Positions 32,823 through 45,885 are shown, counted from the first letter of the stretch. The stretch is 64,000 bases of DNA from Fistularia commersonii (GCA_037954325.1 JBBMNZ010000009.1:16494286-16558285); one strand, 5' to 3'. Translations and numbers: made by a program. Notes: a model not told the origin generated them from the letters alone.

Positions 32823-35800
32823 CTAGCGGAACACATACATACTCTGATTAGTTTGCTAATCTGGCTAATCTGGCACTGATTTTACCAGTATGCTTCATTT
32901 GCTGCTAGCTATGTGTTAGCATGGCTTTCGTTGGCAGTCAAGATACTTTGTACGTTTAATGTTAGCTGTGTGTTTTTGGCTAGAATGCTATTTTGGTTTG
33001 CAGGTGGTAATTTGCTATGACAGTTAGCTTGTTAGCTTCTACGACGCTGTTAATCTGGCTAATCTGGCACTGATTTTACCAATATGCTTTATTTGCTGCT
33101 AGCTATGTGCTAACATGGCTTTCGTTGACAGTCAAGATACTTTGTACGTTTAATGTTAGCTGTGTGTTTTTGGCTAGAATGCTATTTTGGTTTTCAGGTG
33201 GTAGTTTGCTGTGACAGTTAGCTTGTTAGCGTCACATAAGTGTGGTTAAGATAGATCTAGTGGCTGTTAGCATGTTCTGTCACTTTGGTAAATCCTGATA
33301 GTATTTCTGTAGCCATGTATCTTTCGCTCCTCACCTTCAAACAATGACTTCTATGCCAGCCTGGGTTCTAGCACTTAGCCACTAGCGGGGAGGCGGAGCT
33401 AAACAAGGATGGTGCCGGCAGCAGTGAGGAAAGGTTGCTAAAGGAGCTCCGTGACCAGTTAATGATAGATTAGTGCTAGCATGCTATTGTCACGTATTAA
33501 ATGTTAAGTATTAGCTGGGAACTAGCAGTCCGATACCGTTGAATTGTATTAGCAAGTTGCTATATTTTGCGAACACACTGCCTCAGTTAATGTTTGCTTT
33601 CAATGTGATATCATGCAATTTCTACATTAATAAAACATGGCTTCATTTGCTGCTAGCTGTGTGCTAGCGTGACTTTCACTGACAGTCAAGACAGTCGGTT
33701 TGGTTCCTGTTAGCCGTGCCTAATTATCAGTGATAGCTCCTAAAGTTGGTGCAATTTGGTTATTACTAGCAGGATGCTAGAATGCTGTTTCAGTTATTTC
33801 AGACACTAGTGCACAGTTAGTCAGCGATAATTTGCTGTCACAGTTCGCTTGTTGGCTTTGTGTCAACGTAGCTCCCTACATTTCAGTCATTTCAAACAAT
33901 GACCCCTCCCGCCGAAGCTAGCCGAGATGCTAGCAGCTACGTGACGTCTCACCTTGGTAGTGGGAGGTGAAGCAGAAAACATCGTACTGATTCTTATCCT
34001 TGTCCCTCAACCCGTAGTTACGGATCCCTGGCAGCGTGTTCTTGCCGCCGCAGGGCTCCCTGGGGGTCGTGATTGGATACTGGACCGAACCGTCGCTCAG
34101 CCAGCCAGCGTTGCACCAATCCAGCCCCCCTCGCCACGCCTCATACAGCTGCTGGAAGGACGCCACGATGGCGTCCTGGTCTCGGCACGCCCGCTCGGCG
34201 TCGTAGAAGTTGAGGTTGTAGCGGCCGAGGCGGGGGTAGTACGGGAAGACGATGCCTGAGGGAGAGACCGGATTCCACCATTGACCACCAGGGGGCTCCA
34301 AACATTTAAACATGCGCTACATTAGCCTCATTAGCGTTGCTAACATCTCTGGATAGCTTTAATTTGTGGGTCATTCTGCCTCTCCCGAGCCTTTTATTTT
34401 GGTAATTTCTTGGGCAATCTTTGTAGCTTGCTATTGCTATGCTAACTTACATCTTCTATTTCTTTGTTTATTTTTGTTATGCTAACCGATCATCAAGTTC
34501 AGCTAGGACCTGCGTACTTCTTCTACAAACCAACAACTTGAAGGAAACAAAACCACTCCCATAACGCCACCGCCGCCATGACTTTCCCCGGAGCAACCGC
34601 TAACGCTACTAAATTTAGCCAGGCGACGGGGATTTGTTCCCATTTTGGGCCCTTGCACCTCCACTGAATCTGAGTTCCAGGTTTTGTTTACGCTCTTAAA
34701 GTGGGTTGAGGCGCCGGTTTATGTGGATCGTAAGTTGGGGGAGGTCCAGGGACCAGGTGACCTGATAGTTGGGTGTCCAAAACCAACCGTTACAGACTTA
34801 GAGCATTAACATAACCTTGGTCACGGTCTAAAAATGGGTTGTGCCACTTGTTTATATGGACCATTCCATGATAGCATGTGTGGGGCCGGTCCAGGGGCCA
34901 GATGTTCAACAGGTGGAAGACCAGATTTGAACCACTACTGACTTTGTTGGAGCCCGAGGTCATATTTACGCTCTTAAAGTGGGTGGGAGCATTGGTTTAT
35001 GTGGATCGTACCACGATAGCATAAGTGGTGGGGGGGTCCACCGGCCAGGTGACCCGACACTTGGGTGTCCAGATCCAACGGTTGCAGAAATAGGTTGGGA
35101 CCATACCATGATAGCAGGGGCAGGTCAAAAAGTCGGGTGTCCAGATCGAACTACTAAGTCTGAACCTGATTTTTGTTTATGTCTCAAAGGGGATCGAGGC
35201 ACTTGTTTATTTGGACCGTGCCATTTCTGGGGGTGGTCTGGGCCGGATGATCCACAGGCGGGAGTCAAGTTTGAACCATTACTGAATTTGTCTGAGCCCA
35301 AGATTTTGTTTACACTCTCAAAGTGCTTGTTGGAGCCTGGGTTTATGTGGACCATACCATTGCAGTAGGTCCGGGGAACATCTGGGTCCAGACAAAAGCC
35401 ACTCGGGAGTCCGGATCAAACCACTACTGACTTTGGGGACTTGGAGCACACATACATATGGACCATACCATTTTAACGTCAAACAATTGATTCTCGACGT
35501 CAACGTGTGCTAACCGATTAGCACCACACGAAGCTAGAGGTACCGCTGGAGATACCTGAAGCTGCCACATTGGGGCAAACAAAGCTAACCAAAGCTAACC
35601 TCCACTATGAATGCATTCTCAATGGTTCCTCCCACCTTCTAGGTCCAGGGTCACCACCGCCGTGTCGTCCTCCAGCCCGTCGATCACCTCACACTTGTAC
35701 CTCCCGTAATCCTCCAGTGTGATCTCCGTGATGACCAGCGAGGCGTCCAGGGGAGAGGAACCCTGCAGGTGGACGCGTCCATGGAAACGGCCGTAGCTCC

Positions 35801-37660
35801 TCTTGTGGTAGTCCATGGCAACGAACACGTCGATCTACAGGGATACGGACGCGTCCAAAAGATGACAAGGATACAATAAAAGGAACGCGGAGCGCTTTGG
35901 ACGCCATGTTGTGAGGATCGGAGCCCCAATCAGAAACCTGGTAGATCCAAGATGGCGGCACGGCCCGAAACGCGAGGTCGACATCAGCTAACCTCATGAT
36001 CACTTCTTGGTTGGCTTCAAATAATGAAGCCCTAAACATGAGAAGAACTACGTAGAAACTAGAAGGCTACACGACCACCCGCACTAAAAGGTTGGTGCTA
36101 GCACTTGTAGCTTGTACGCTAGGGGCTTTTGGCTACTGTAGTGCGTTCGGATAGCTAAAGTTGCTTTTGGACATGCGGTTTGTTTGCTTTTGTAGCACAG
36201 CATGCTAAGTAGCAGCCATCTGGGACTCTGATGCGCGTTTGTTTGATTATTTGTTTTTGTAGCACGGCATGCTAACTTGCTGCCAGCTGTGGCCCGAAGG
36301 CGTGTTTGTTGTTTTGTTTTTGTAGCGGCGCAAACCAACTAGCAACTGTCTGTGACCTGGAGTCGTGTTTATTGATTTGTTTTTGTAGCGCCGCATGCTC
36401 ACTAACGCCCACCTGTGACCAGCGGGTGTGAGTTTTTTTTGTAGTGCTGCTTGCTAAGTAGTAGCTTGCTGTGACCGGGAGGCATGTTGTTTTTTTTGGT
36501 TGCGCCGCATGCTAACGAGCAACCAGTTGTGACCAGTGTGTGAGTCATGTTTGTTTGTTTTTCCGGTGCCACACACGAACAAGCATGTCACCTGCAAGTG
36601 TGTTATTTTCTATTTATTAGCGCTGCAGGCTAAAGAGGCAAGCTTTGATCTAGGGGCGTGCTTGTTTGTTTTTGTAGCACAATGCGCTAACTACTGGGTA
36701 GCTGTGCCTTGGAAGGGTGTTTGATTGTTTGTTTTTGTAGCACAGCATGCTAACTAGCGCCTGACTCTTAGACGGAGGTGTACTTGTAACTATCGATTAG
36801 CTGTGTCTCAGAGGCGTGTTTTTTTTTTCATAGCACCGCATGCTCTCTAGCACTAGCACTAGCTGTTTTTTCATTTTTGCAGTGCTGCAAGCTAACCAAT
36901 GGCTAGCTGTGATATAGAAGCATGCTTTGTTTTTTAGTGCCACACACAACCTCGTGGGTAGCTCTGCTGCAGATGTGCGCTAGTTTGTTTGTTTGTTTTT
37001 GTAGCACTGCATGCTAATTACCTTCTAGCTGTAAGCAGAAGACATAATGGTTTGTTTTTGCAGCGCAACACGCTAACTAGCAATCACATGGATGAATGTA
37101 TATTTATTGATTTGTTTTCTTAGCAATGCTTGCTAATTAGCAACCAAGTTAAACAGGGGGGGGGGTATTTCTGTAGCGCTGCAAGCTAACAAGCTAACTA
37201 GCTGTGCCCCAGAGGCACAAGGTGAAACGGCGACTTAAAAGTGGACACAACCGATACAGTAATACAGTGTTATTACGATGTTAACAAATAAAATCAAGCA
37301 CCTCCTTCAGGTAGTCGGACGTCAACATGGTCCACTTGATCCTCATCTTCCGATTGGGCGCCAGCGACGGGTCCCTCCGGATGTCGCACGGCAGCGTGGC
37401 GTTCCCGCCGCGCCGCGACACCACCTGCGCCGGTTCCGCCTTCACCGACAGCCGGGGGCCGTCTTCTGCAAGGCGAAAGAAAACAAAAACACGCGCTTTA
37501 CACACCTTTCTGGTGTTTAAATGTCATTTTTGAATTTAAATTTAAAATTTAAATTGATTATAAATCAAGTTGATTTTTTTTTTGGGGGGGGGGGGGGCTA
37601 GTTTGGTTATTCACTGTTTATTTCCGTGTTGTAAACATTAGGTTAAAAGTTACCGCAATG

Positions 37661-37693
<33 letters not shown>

Positions 37694-37751
37694 AATCATG
37701 CTGCTCATCCCCAAACGGGATGGCTTGTGTCTCAGCGAGCAAATACCTCCC

Positions 37752-37786
<35 letters not shown>

Positions 37787-38005
37787 CAGGCTTATCAAAG
37801 GGGGAAGGGGGCGCAGATAGCCAGAGGCTGAGTGTCAGGAAACGAAGGCCAGCGGACACAAACCCCCATGTCTAGGTTTCTCACCGGAGACGTAGATGGT
37901 CCGGGACGTCTCCAGGTCCGGGTACAGGGAGTCCAGGTTGTCGGCGACGGCGAGCGTCGTCACGGCAACGACCAGCAGCAGGGGAAGCATCTTCTGGCCT
38001 GATCT
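32530..38005 (-). CDS. hapln1: Hyaluronan and proteoglycan link protein 1, complete coding sequence
   Basis: Secreted link protein that clamps versican or aggrecan onto hyaluronan. Minus-strand coding exons: 37990-37885 (start and signal peptide; exon begins about 38005), 37465-37302 and 35834-35636 (Ig V-type domain in two parts), 34255-33953 (link module 1) and 32822-32530 (link module 2, stop TGA at 32532-32530). All junctions are GT-AG and in frame. The total is 1065 nt, 354 residues, the same length as human HAPLN1 as I recall it. Landmarks are signal peptide MLPLLLVVAVTTLAVA, NAT N-glycosylation site, DYGRYKCEVIDGLEDD, CNAGWLSDGSVQYP and CDAGWLADGSVRYP. The gene is convergent with vcan. 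The odd feature is the phase-0 intron 35835-37301 inside the Ig module, which is one exon in mammals. Fish have hapln1a and hapln1b; not resolved here. Confidence 0.96.
32855..33232. repeat. Tandem duplication of ~190 bp in hapln1 intron
   Basis: Two copies (about 32855-33047 and 33048-33232) share TCTGGCACTGATTTTACCA, CTGCTAGCTATGTG, GTCAAGATACTTTGTACG and TTTTTGGCTAGAATGC with few differences, so the duplication is fairly recent. Confidence 0.88.
33953..34255 (-). CDS. hapln1: hapln1 link module 1
   Basis: This 303-nt phase 1-1 exon encodes IVFPYYPRLGRYNLNF, then YEAWRGGLDWCNAGWLSDGS and PREPCGGKNTLPGIRNYG, ending FCFTSHYQ. It has the four cysteines of a link module. Splice sites on the minus strand: CTCCCTCAG and TACCAAG|GTGAGA. 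Confidence 0.96.
34680..35465. repeat. Tandem ~150-200-bp repeats in hapln1 intron
   Basis: Words such as GTTTATGTGGATCGTACCA, CACGATAGCAT, GGTCCA-GGGCCAGGTGACC and GGGTGTCCAGATC recur four to five times in the same order. Confidence 0.75.
35636..35834 (-). CDS. hapln1: hapln1 Ig domain, second half
   Basis: This 199-nt exon encodes IDVFVAMDYHKRSYGRFHGR, then DASLVITEITLEDYGRYKCE and ends in DLE, including the F-strand cysteine DYGRYKC. It enters in phase 0 after CCCTGTAG. Joined to the next exon upstream it restores DYLKE-IDVFV, matching the uninterrupted mammalian exon. Confidence 0.94.
36080..37215. repeat. ~60-bp minisatellite inside the Ig-splitting hapln1 intron
   Basis: Around 17 irregular units carry TTTGTTTGTTTTTGTAGCAC, AGCATGCTAACTAGC and CAGCTGTGACC. 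They occupy most of intron 35835-37301. Each unit contains a TTTTTGTAG-type sequence, which is acceptor-like on the + strand only; the gene is on the - strand. Confidence 0.82.
37302..37465 (-). CDS. hapln1: hapln1 Ig domain, first half
   Basis: This 164-nt exon encodes EDGPRLSVKAEPAQVVSRRG, GNATLPC and RIKWTMLTSDYLKE. It contains the B-strand cysteine and the core Trp. It ends at AAGGAG|GTGCTT, phase 0. Confidence 0.93.
37885..38005 (-). CDS. hapln1: hapln1 start codon exon with signal peptide
   Basis: ATG is at 37990-37988, preceded by AGATCAGGCCAGAAG. An acceptor (CTGTCCGCAG) ends at 38006, so a non-coding exon should lie further upstream on the minus strand. The exon encodes a hydrophobic signal peptide and DNLDSLYPDLETSRTIYVS, ending TCCG|GTGAGA in phase 1. 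Confidence 0.88.
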
Positions 38006-38109
38006 CTGCGGACAGACGGGACCCGGTGAGACGACGCTCCTCCACACCGGTTCGATGGAAAAGTAGTGCAGCCCCTGGATCTGCAGCGCTGCAGAGCAGG
38101 CAGCTGCAG

Positions 38110-38172
<63 letters not shown>

Positions 38173-38432
38173 GCGCGCTTGTACCCAAACAATGTCAAGA
38201 ATTAACACTTCAAAGTTTTCTATGATCACTAAACGTCCCGCAAGAAACTGCACGCATACACACACACACACACTCGGCATGAATATGCACACACACACAC
38301 ACACACACACATACACACACACATACACACCGTCCTGTATGGCAACATACTGTTTCTCCAGCAGAGAGAAGATGAGGCTGGTCTGGATCGCACTGACCAA
38401 CTTGGAGAGGAGAGTGTGACAGTGCAGCATTT

Positions 38433-38463
<31 letters not shown>

Positions 38464-38603
38464 GAACACACACACACGCTTGCGAGCACACGCACACACA
38501 CTCCTGCAAGGCTACATACTGTATCTCCAGTAGAGTAGAGTAAACGGGGCTGGCCCGGATAACACTGACCAACTTGGAGAGGGGAGTGTGACGCTGCAGC
38601 CTT

Positions 38604-38675
<72 letters not shown>

Positions 38676-38996
38676 CAGTGGAAAAAAAAGTGCAGTGAAG
38701 AGAAGATGCAGAATGTCACCCCCCCCCCCCCCAAAAAAACACCTAATTTGCAAAGCACACACACCTCATTAATTCAACTATATTGCTTTTTTGTTTTTTA
38801 AAGGTATAAAAGAAAAAAGGCGACAAATGCGCTGAAATTTATTCAAAGTTTCTGCAGATGAAAGAAATAATTTAAATTTAACTAAAAAGGTGAATAAGAA
38901 CGTTCTCAAACCAGGTTCTCCATCATCTTCAGTCCAAAAATAACCAGCAGGTTCATGAATGTTGAGCCCTCCAAGTGAAGGCCGGTGAAAAAAAAT

Positions 38997-39033
<37 letters not shown>

Positions 39034-39307
39034 CACGTGTGTGTGTGTGTGTGTGTGTCATACAAACTGACACCTCCACCCTGCACCCTTTATTGACTCC
39101 ATCCTGAAGATCCAATTATGTATGACTTTTTAAAGTGTGTGTGAGCACGTGCACGTGCACGCGCCTGCAAATGTGTGTGTGTGTGTGTGTGTGTGTGTGT
39201 CACTCCGATTGACCCGCCGCAACCCCTCGTCTTCAACTCGTCGGTCATCCTGAACTGCTGATGCCCCGTTTGCCAGGTGGAGCCCCCGCAGTCAGCAGAA
39301 CAGCCTG

Positions 39308-39353
<46 letters not shown>

Positions 39354-39713
39354 CCGTGCACGTACACACACAAAGCAATTACCGGCGGCGCATCGACGAG
39401 TGGAGATGAAATCTGTCCTTTGGAAAGGGTCAGAACTTCGGAGCGGAAAACGAGGAGTAGCTGATGTGAGGAGGAGGAAGATGAAGATGAAGAAGCGGAG
39501 AAGGTCCACCGTGAAGAACCCAACGTGGGAATTTGGAGAAATTCAAAATTTGAAATGAGAAGATCCGGTGACACACCGCTGCCCCCTAGAGGCCGGAGGG
39601 TGGACTGCGCATGTGTGTGTGTGTGAGACACACACTCTTGCACCCACTCCCACGCACATATGCATGACATCATGGTCCAGCTGTGCAGACTGCAAACACA
39701 CCATTACAGGGCC

Positions 39714-39752
<39 letters not shown>

Positions 39753-39849
39753 GGTGCGAAGCCAAACAACCCTTCGGTGTTTATTATTTTGTATTTTCAT
39801 AGTTTGGTGAGCCAGAGGGGAGGAGCCAATCACAGAGTGGCTCTGGAGC

Positions 39850-40035
39850 CAGGGGGCGGGGCTTAACCCGGACGTGTCAGCTGTCAATCACAGGGTCAAA
39901 ACATTGGAGATGTTCAATCATTCACACCTGTGGACCATTTGGAGACGTTCAATGGAGCTTCTGGCTGTTTGTGGACTGCAGGAGGAACATGGAGAACCTG
40001 AGGAGAACCCAGGTAGGAGAACATGGAGGACCCAG
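39850..40035 (+). repeat. Composite repeat: GGCGGGGCTTAACCCGGAC block plus GGAGAACATG minisatellite
   Basis: The GC-rich block, TGTCAGCTGTCAATCACAGG and the GGAGAACATGGAG units occur in this order here; 55240-55400 carries the same set inverted. Confidence 0.7.
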
Positions 40036-40116
40036 GCAATAACATGTATTAATTTCATGACATTTAAAATAGTAAATGACCTCTTTGGGGGGGGGGGTTG
40101 GTTATCACCAGGGGGG

Positions 40117-40199
<83 letters not shown>

Positions 40200-40282
40200 G
40201 GGGGGTAAAAGCTACAGACAAGAAAAACAAACGCTTCCCAGCAGGGTGGGAGTTTATCAAGTGTGTTGGAGGTGAAGTCATA

Positions 40283-40333
<51 letters not shown>

Positions 40334-40438
40334 GCACACACACACACACACACACAAACAATGGCAACATTCGGCTCAAATATCTGTTGCTTTTTGTTTT
40401 TATTGGACAAGAATGGGACTTAAGGATGATTGACAGGT

Positions 40439-40503
<65 letters not shown>

Positions 40504-40779
40504 CTGCCTAAAATCTCACTATCTCCCGGGAAACGGGGCAGATTATCATTAATTATCCATGTTATTGAATATGAATAATGCGTTTTAAATAACTAGCTGG
40601 CTAGCGGTTAGCGGCTCGCCTATCCTGATTGGTCGACTCCTGTCGTCAATGACATGTTTTATTGATTAGCTATCGGCTCAGCTGCGATCGCATACCGTTT
40701 CCCGTGCATGAGCACGGCCTGGAAGCTTCTATGAATGAATTCCTGTGACTTAAATCTGGCTTCATGCAGAAAAGAACAC

Positions 40780-42370
40780 CAGCGGGTCACATGACCACCT
40801 TGCTAGTTGACCACCTGATCATCTGCCTGATTACCTTACCACCCGACTACTGATCTGCATGACCACCGGACAACTAGATAACCTGACTACCAGGCACCCG
40901 ACCACCTCAACTCCTGACTACCTGACCATTGGACTACCAGATCCCCTAGGAGACTACTGAACCACCTGATCACCTGACTAGCTAACAACTAGACTACCAG
41001 GTTATCTGACCACCTTGCTACCTGACTAGTAGACAATTGACTACCTGATCCCCAACAAGACCACCTGACCCCTAGACTACTAGGCAACTTGACTGCCAGA
41101 TTATTCAGTCACCTGATTACACGCCTACATGAACCCTGACTACCAGGCTACCTGAATACCTGAACACCCGTCTACCTGACTATTAGACTACCTAATCACC
41201 TAGGGGACTACTGAACCACCTGTACACCTACCTGTCAACTGAACCTGACCATCTGACCACCAGTCCGCCCAAGTAACTGACCACTAGTCCACCTGACTGC
41301 CAAACAACCTGGTACCTGATTACTTGACAGCCTGACTACCTGACAACCATATTATCTAATCACCTGACTGTCTGGCTACCAGTCAAATGATTACCTGACC
41401 ACCTGAAAACCTTTCTAGCTGACTATCTTACCACCCGACTACTTAACCACCATTATACCACTTAATCACCTGGGGGACTACTGAACTACCTAACCATCTG
41501 ACCACTTGACTACAGAACAACATGACTACCTGACTACTAGACCACCTAACCATTAGACTACCGGATCCCTTGACTACTAGACTACCTGGCTACCAGATTA
41601 TCTGACCACTTGATGATCTGACCACTAGAGTACTAGGCAACCTAACCATTAGACTACCGGATCCCTTGACTACTCGATTACCTGGCTACCAGATTATCTG
41701 ACCACTTGACTATCTGACCACTAGAGTACTAGGCAACCTGACTACCTGACTGGTAGACCAACTGAGTACTAGACAACCTAACCATGACCACTTGTCTACT
41801 AGACCACCTGGCTACCAGATTATCTGACCACTTGACCACTTGACTATCTGACCACTGGAGTACTAGGTTACCTGACTGGTAGACCAACTGAGTAGTAGAC
41901 AACCTAACCATTACCACTTGACTACTAGACTACCTGGCTACCAGATTATCTGACCACTTGACCACTTGACTATCTGACCACTTGAGTACTAGGCAAGCTG
42001 ACTACCTGACTGGTAGACCAACTGAGTACTAGACAACCTAACCATGACCACTTTTCTAGTAGACCACCTGGCTACCAGATTATCTGACCACTTGACGAAC
42101 TGACCACTTGAGTACTAGGCAAGCTGACTACCTGACTGGTAGACCAACTGAGTACTAGACAACCTAACCATGACCACTTCACGACTAGACTACCTCATCA
42201 CCAGACAATCTGACACCTTACCACCTGATCACCTGACCACTTGACTACTAGACTACCCTGACTGCCAGCTTACCTGACCATCTGACAACTCCATTACCTA
42301 CCTGTCTACTGACCCACCGGCCCACCTGACTACCAGTCCACCCTAGTATCTGACTACTAGACAACAAGCC
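40780..42370. repeat. ACCTGACTACCTGACCACC minisatellite, ~1.6 kb
   Basis: Irregular 10-20-bp units of CTGACTAC, CTGACCACC, TAGACTACC and CCAGATTATCTG. A longer unit of about 110-140 bp (GGCTACCAGATTATCTGACC with ACTGAGTACTAGACAACC) is repeated about five times at 41570-42190. No gene is present. Confidence 0.92.
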
Positions 42371-42800
42371 GGACACCTTGGTGTTCCAATAATCCCTGGA
42401 AGAAAAGACATTTAAAGGCCATTTGAGCTGTTGGCAGTTCTAGAGTTTCATGTTTTAACCTACTATGTTTGGATGTTTGTGACAAACAATCTTGAATTAG
42501 CTAAAATCATCTCTTCCATGAACCTCTTTCCCTTATTATGTCCAAACTGTCCCTTTAAGAACATCCCTGACTGACCCAAACATGGTCCCTGTGAGCTTTC
42601 GGGATATTTACGAAGCCCAGGAAACACGGGATTAGCTTAGCGCCGAGTTAAAAATAGCTAATGTTTAGCGTAAACGTCCCGAACAGAGGTGGCGTCTGTG
42701 CAGGCGTCCAGGTATTTCCTGCTGATGCAACGAGCAGCTGCAGGAAAAAATAAAGAAAACGCACCGGCTGTGTTTGTGGAGGGGCCAGCAACCCCCCCCT

Positions 42801-42811
<11 letters not shown>

Positions 42812-42860
<49 letters not shown>
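42812..42860. repeat. (CA)n microsatellite
   Basis: About 25 CA units. Confidence 0.95.
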
Positions 42861-42865
<5 letters not shown>

Positions 42866-45100
42866 GGTTTTTGCGCTACGCTAGCCGTGTCGCCTCGCGT
42901 CCGTCCCTTGGCATGTTTCCAGAGTGGCGGGTTCAAACCGGTCCGCGGCGGCGGTGACGTAGCGAGCCGCCGCTACAAAGGCCCTTTCAGTTCGGAGCTC
43001 CGGGGCCCCGAAGAAACCTCGCAGAGCTTTGAGTCGACGTCCAGGAAACGCATGTGGACGCAAACGTCATTCGCCCGGTCGGGAAAGACCCCGCAGGAGA
43101 GCACAGCTGCGAGGCGACCGCCTTTCTGAAACTCAGAAGTAGCAAGAAAGGATCCCGAAACGCCTCGAAAGTTAGCTAGTCATCCAGAAGTTAGCAAAAA
43201 GCTAGCGAGAAAATATCGGTATGTTTATTGTTTACCATCCAGTCACTCATTCACGCGTAAAATAGAGACGATTAAAATACAGTTCATTAAAAAAACACTA
43301 ACTTTTTTCTTCTTTCTTACTATTACTATATATAATTTGTTGTTCATGTATTAATTTTGCAAATCGTAATTTCAATTAATTTACAGTTAACACAAAGATT
43401 GAAGAGAAATTAGCTATTAGCCAAAAAAATAACAATGATTATCTAAAATAACTTTAAACAAATAAAGAATTCAGGAACTGTAATGTGCCTAAAATAAAAT
43501 CAAAATAAGGCCTTGATATAGTCAGGTGATATTATACCATCAATGTCTGCAATTAATTCACAAAAATTCTTAATAAATTTATCAAAATTTGCAGGTTTTT
43601 TACAATAATAAATTTTAAAATAAACAAAAAAAATTCAAACTGATTATATTAAAAGGAACTATAATGAGAAGATGCACCAGTTTTCATCAGTCATTAGAAT
43701 AGTTTCATTTTTATCCCCCCAGTTAAAGGTATTTGTCTGTTAGCTTAGCTCGCGGAGGTTAGCTTGGCTGCTTCTTAAACCGCAAATATTCCACTTATTT
43801 CCTCCGTTTAGTTGAAAAAACGCAAAGCTCAGGATGAGAACCTGCTTGGTTTCAAAGGCGACAGCGGACCCTGACTGGGGATGACCTTTGACCCCCCCCC
43901 CCGACCCCTGTTCTGTCTCCGCGGCCCCGTATTTTAAAGGCACTCGTTGCCAGCATGGCTCCCTGTCGGGAAACGCCGTAAACAACATCACCACAGCAGG
44001 CGGTCGGAGGGGCTGAAGGGGTGATGTGGAGGGAGCTTGACATCCCATAAATCCCAGAAAGGATTCTTGACATCTGCCAGTTGCACCAATGCTCCATGGA
44101 TTAGCGCAACTAGCACCCCGCGGCTAGTATTGCTAATGTGTTTTCGGAATCCAGTCACTGCGCAAATTTTGGTCGGCCGTCATTGCTGTCCGAGTCGGGG
44201 ATCGTTTGCCAAAAACAGAAACGCCCGAATAGTAAACACCGCTAGCCATAAAAAGCTAGCAGGGGTTGTTGCTAGCAAGGTAGTTTCATCGGATATCTGG
44301 ATAGCAGAAACACGACTCCTGTTGATGCTGATGCTCCAAACGTAGCATCTGATGTGAGGTCTGACTGACACTGGTCAAAAAGAGACACTAGCATCCAGGA
44401 TGCTAACATCCTGATTAGCCCACTGGTACTTCAATGGCCACCCAGTGATGACATAGCTTGTTTACATTTCCTGATTCTGTTTTTTCTTTGTTTCAAAAAA
44501 ATAGGCAGAAATTACTTGCAGCAAACCATCCGGAATAGTCAGCGGTCATCTGCCTACAGGCGAGTAACAAGCTAACAATCAGAAATTGAAATCGCTTGGT
44601 TAGCTACATGACGTTTTAAAGTTAGCAAGACCATTTAGCCTCAGCTTTGCGGGCCTTGGTTTAACCTTAGCGATGAATTACCTTCCAGGCTTTGCAAAGG
44701 AGTCAACATCAGAATGAGCAAGAAATTAGCAGAGCATAAACGTTGAAACTTAACAAGACTGGATGAATAAAAAGAACGTCTCGGGATTAGCGAGAATTCA
44801 CCAGCAAAGCAGCATCTCTGTACCCATTTCTGTCTCTACCTGGAGAAACACCCAAACTCCACCCAAAACTGTAGAAACTCTTTGAATAAATGCCCCTCCT
44901 TTGTTTATATTTGCAGCCTACGACTTGTCCAAATGGAAAATCCGGACGAAGAGCACTTTTTCCAGCCCCGGCCAGCAGGGGGCGCCCTCACCCAACCCTG
45001 TAGCAAGAACCCTCTTTTCATGCCGCGCATAAAGACGCCTCTTTGCAGCCACAAACGCAGACGCCCTGCCTGTTGTTTCCTGCCCGACGCCAAGTAGGAC
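42861..45100. other. Gene-free stretch upstream of hapln1
   Basis: No recognisable exon or element. 42880-43130 is GC-rich and open in one frame but has no recognisable domain. 43200-43740 is AT-rich. Confidence 0.5.
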
Positions 45101-45478
45101 AAACTCTGTGAGTGTGTGTGTGAGTGTGTGTGCGTGCGTGTGTGTGTGTGTGTGTGTGCACGTAAGGAGTCACTGTAAGGATTAAACCCCGTTGTCTGAA
45201 GGGGTCGTGGACATGTATGCTTGTGTTTGTCCATGGGTATATGCATCTATGTGTGTTCCAAATTGTGTGTGTGTGAGTGTGAGTGGGTGGCTGTGTGTGT
45301 GTGTGTGTTCAAGCATGCGTGTGTGTGTGTGTGCGCACGTAAGAAGTCACTGTAAGGAATCAACCCTGTTTTCTCAAGAGGTCGTGGACATGTATGCTTG
45401 TGTTTGTCCATGGGTGTATGCGTATGTGTGTTCCACATTGTGTGTGTGTGAGTGGGTGTGTGTGTGCTGTCGTGCGTG

Positions 45479-45517
<39 letters not shown>

Positions 45518-45827
45518 CCGAGCGCGCACGTGAGGAATCACTGTAAGGAATCAACCCTGTTTCATTAAGAGGTCGTGGACATGTATGCTTGTGTTTGTCC
45601 ATGGGTGTATGTGTATGTGTGTATTCCACTTTGTGAGTGTAAGTGGGTGTGTGTGGTGTGTGTGCGTGCGTGCGTGTGTGCGTGTGTGTGTGTGTGTGTC
45701 TGTGTGTGTGTGTGTATGCGCTCGCACGTAAGGAATCACTGTAAGGAATCAAGCCCGTTTCATTAAGAGGTCGTGGACATGTATGCTTGTGTTTGTCCAT
45801 GGGTGTATGCGTCTGTGTGTGTTCCAC

Positions 45828-45882
<55 letters not shown>

Positions 45883-45885
45883 TGG
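45100..45885. repeat. Tandem ~190-bp repeat with TG arrays (four copies)
   Basis: A unit consisting of AAGGAATCACTGTAAGGAAT, GAGGTCGTGGACATGTATGC, TTGTGTTTGTCCATGGGTGT and a TG array is present four times (unit starts near 45165, 45345, 45530 and 45727). Confidence 0.9.

Larger units (their letters stand above)
37740..40505. repeat. Cluster of (CA)n/(GT)n microsatellites upstream of hapln1 start exon
   Basis: At least a dozen dinucleotide arrays, the longest at about 38112-38170, 38605-38670, 40120-40197 and 40440-40500. A ~110-bp unit containing CTGACCAACTTGGAGAGG-GAGTGTGAC-TGCAGC is present at 38325-38430 and 38500-38605, so CA arrays and spacer were duplicated together. Confidence 0.9.

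Noticed and set aside
42689..43129. 146-residue ORF in a GC-rich stretch
   Set aside because: Contains a translated CA array and shows no domain or splice context.
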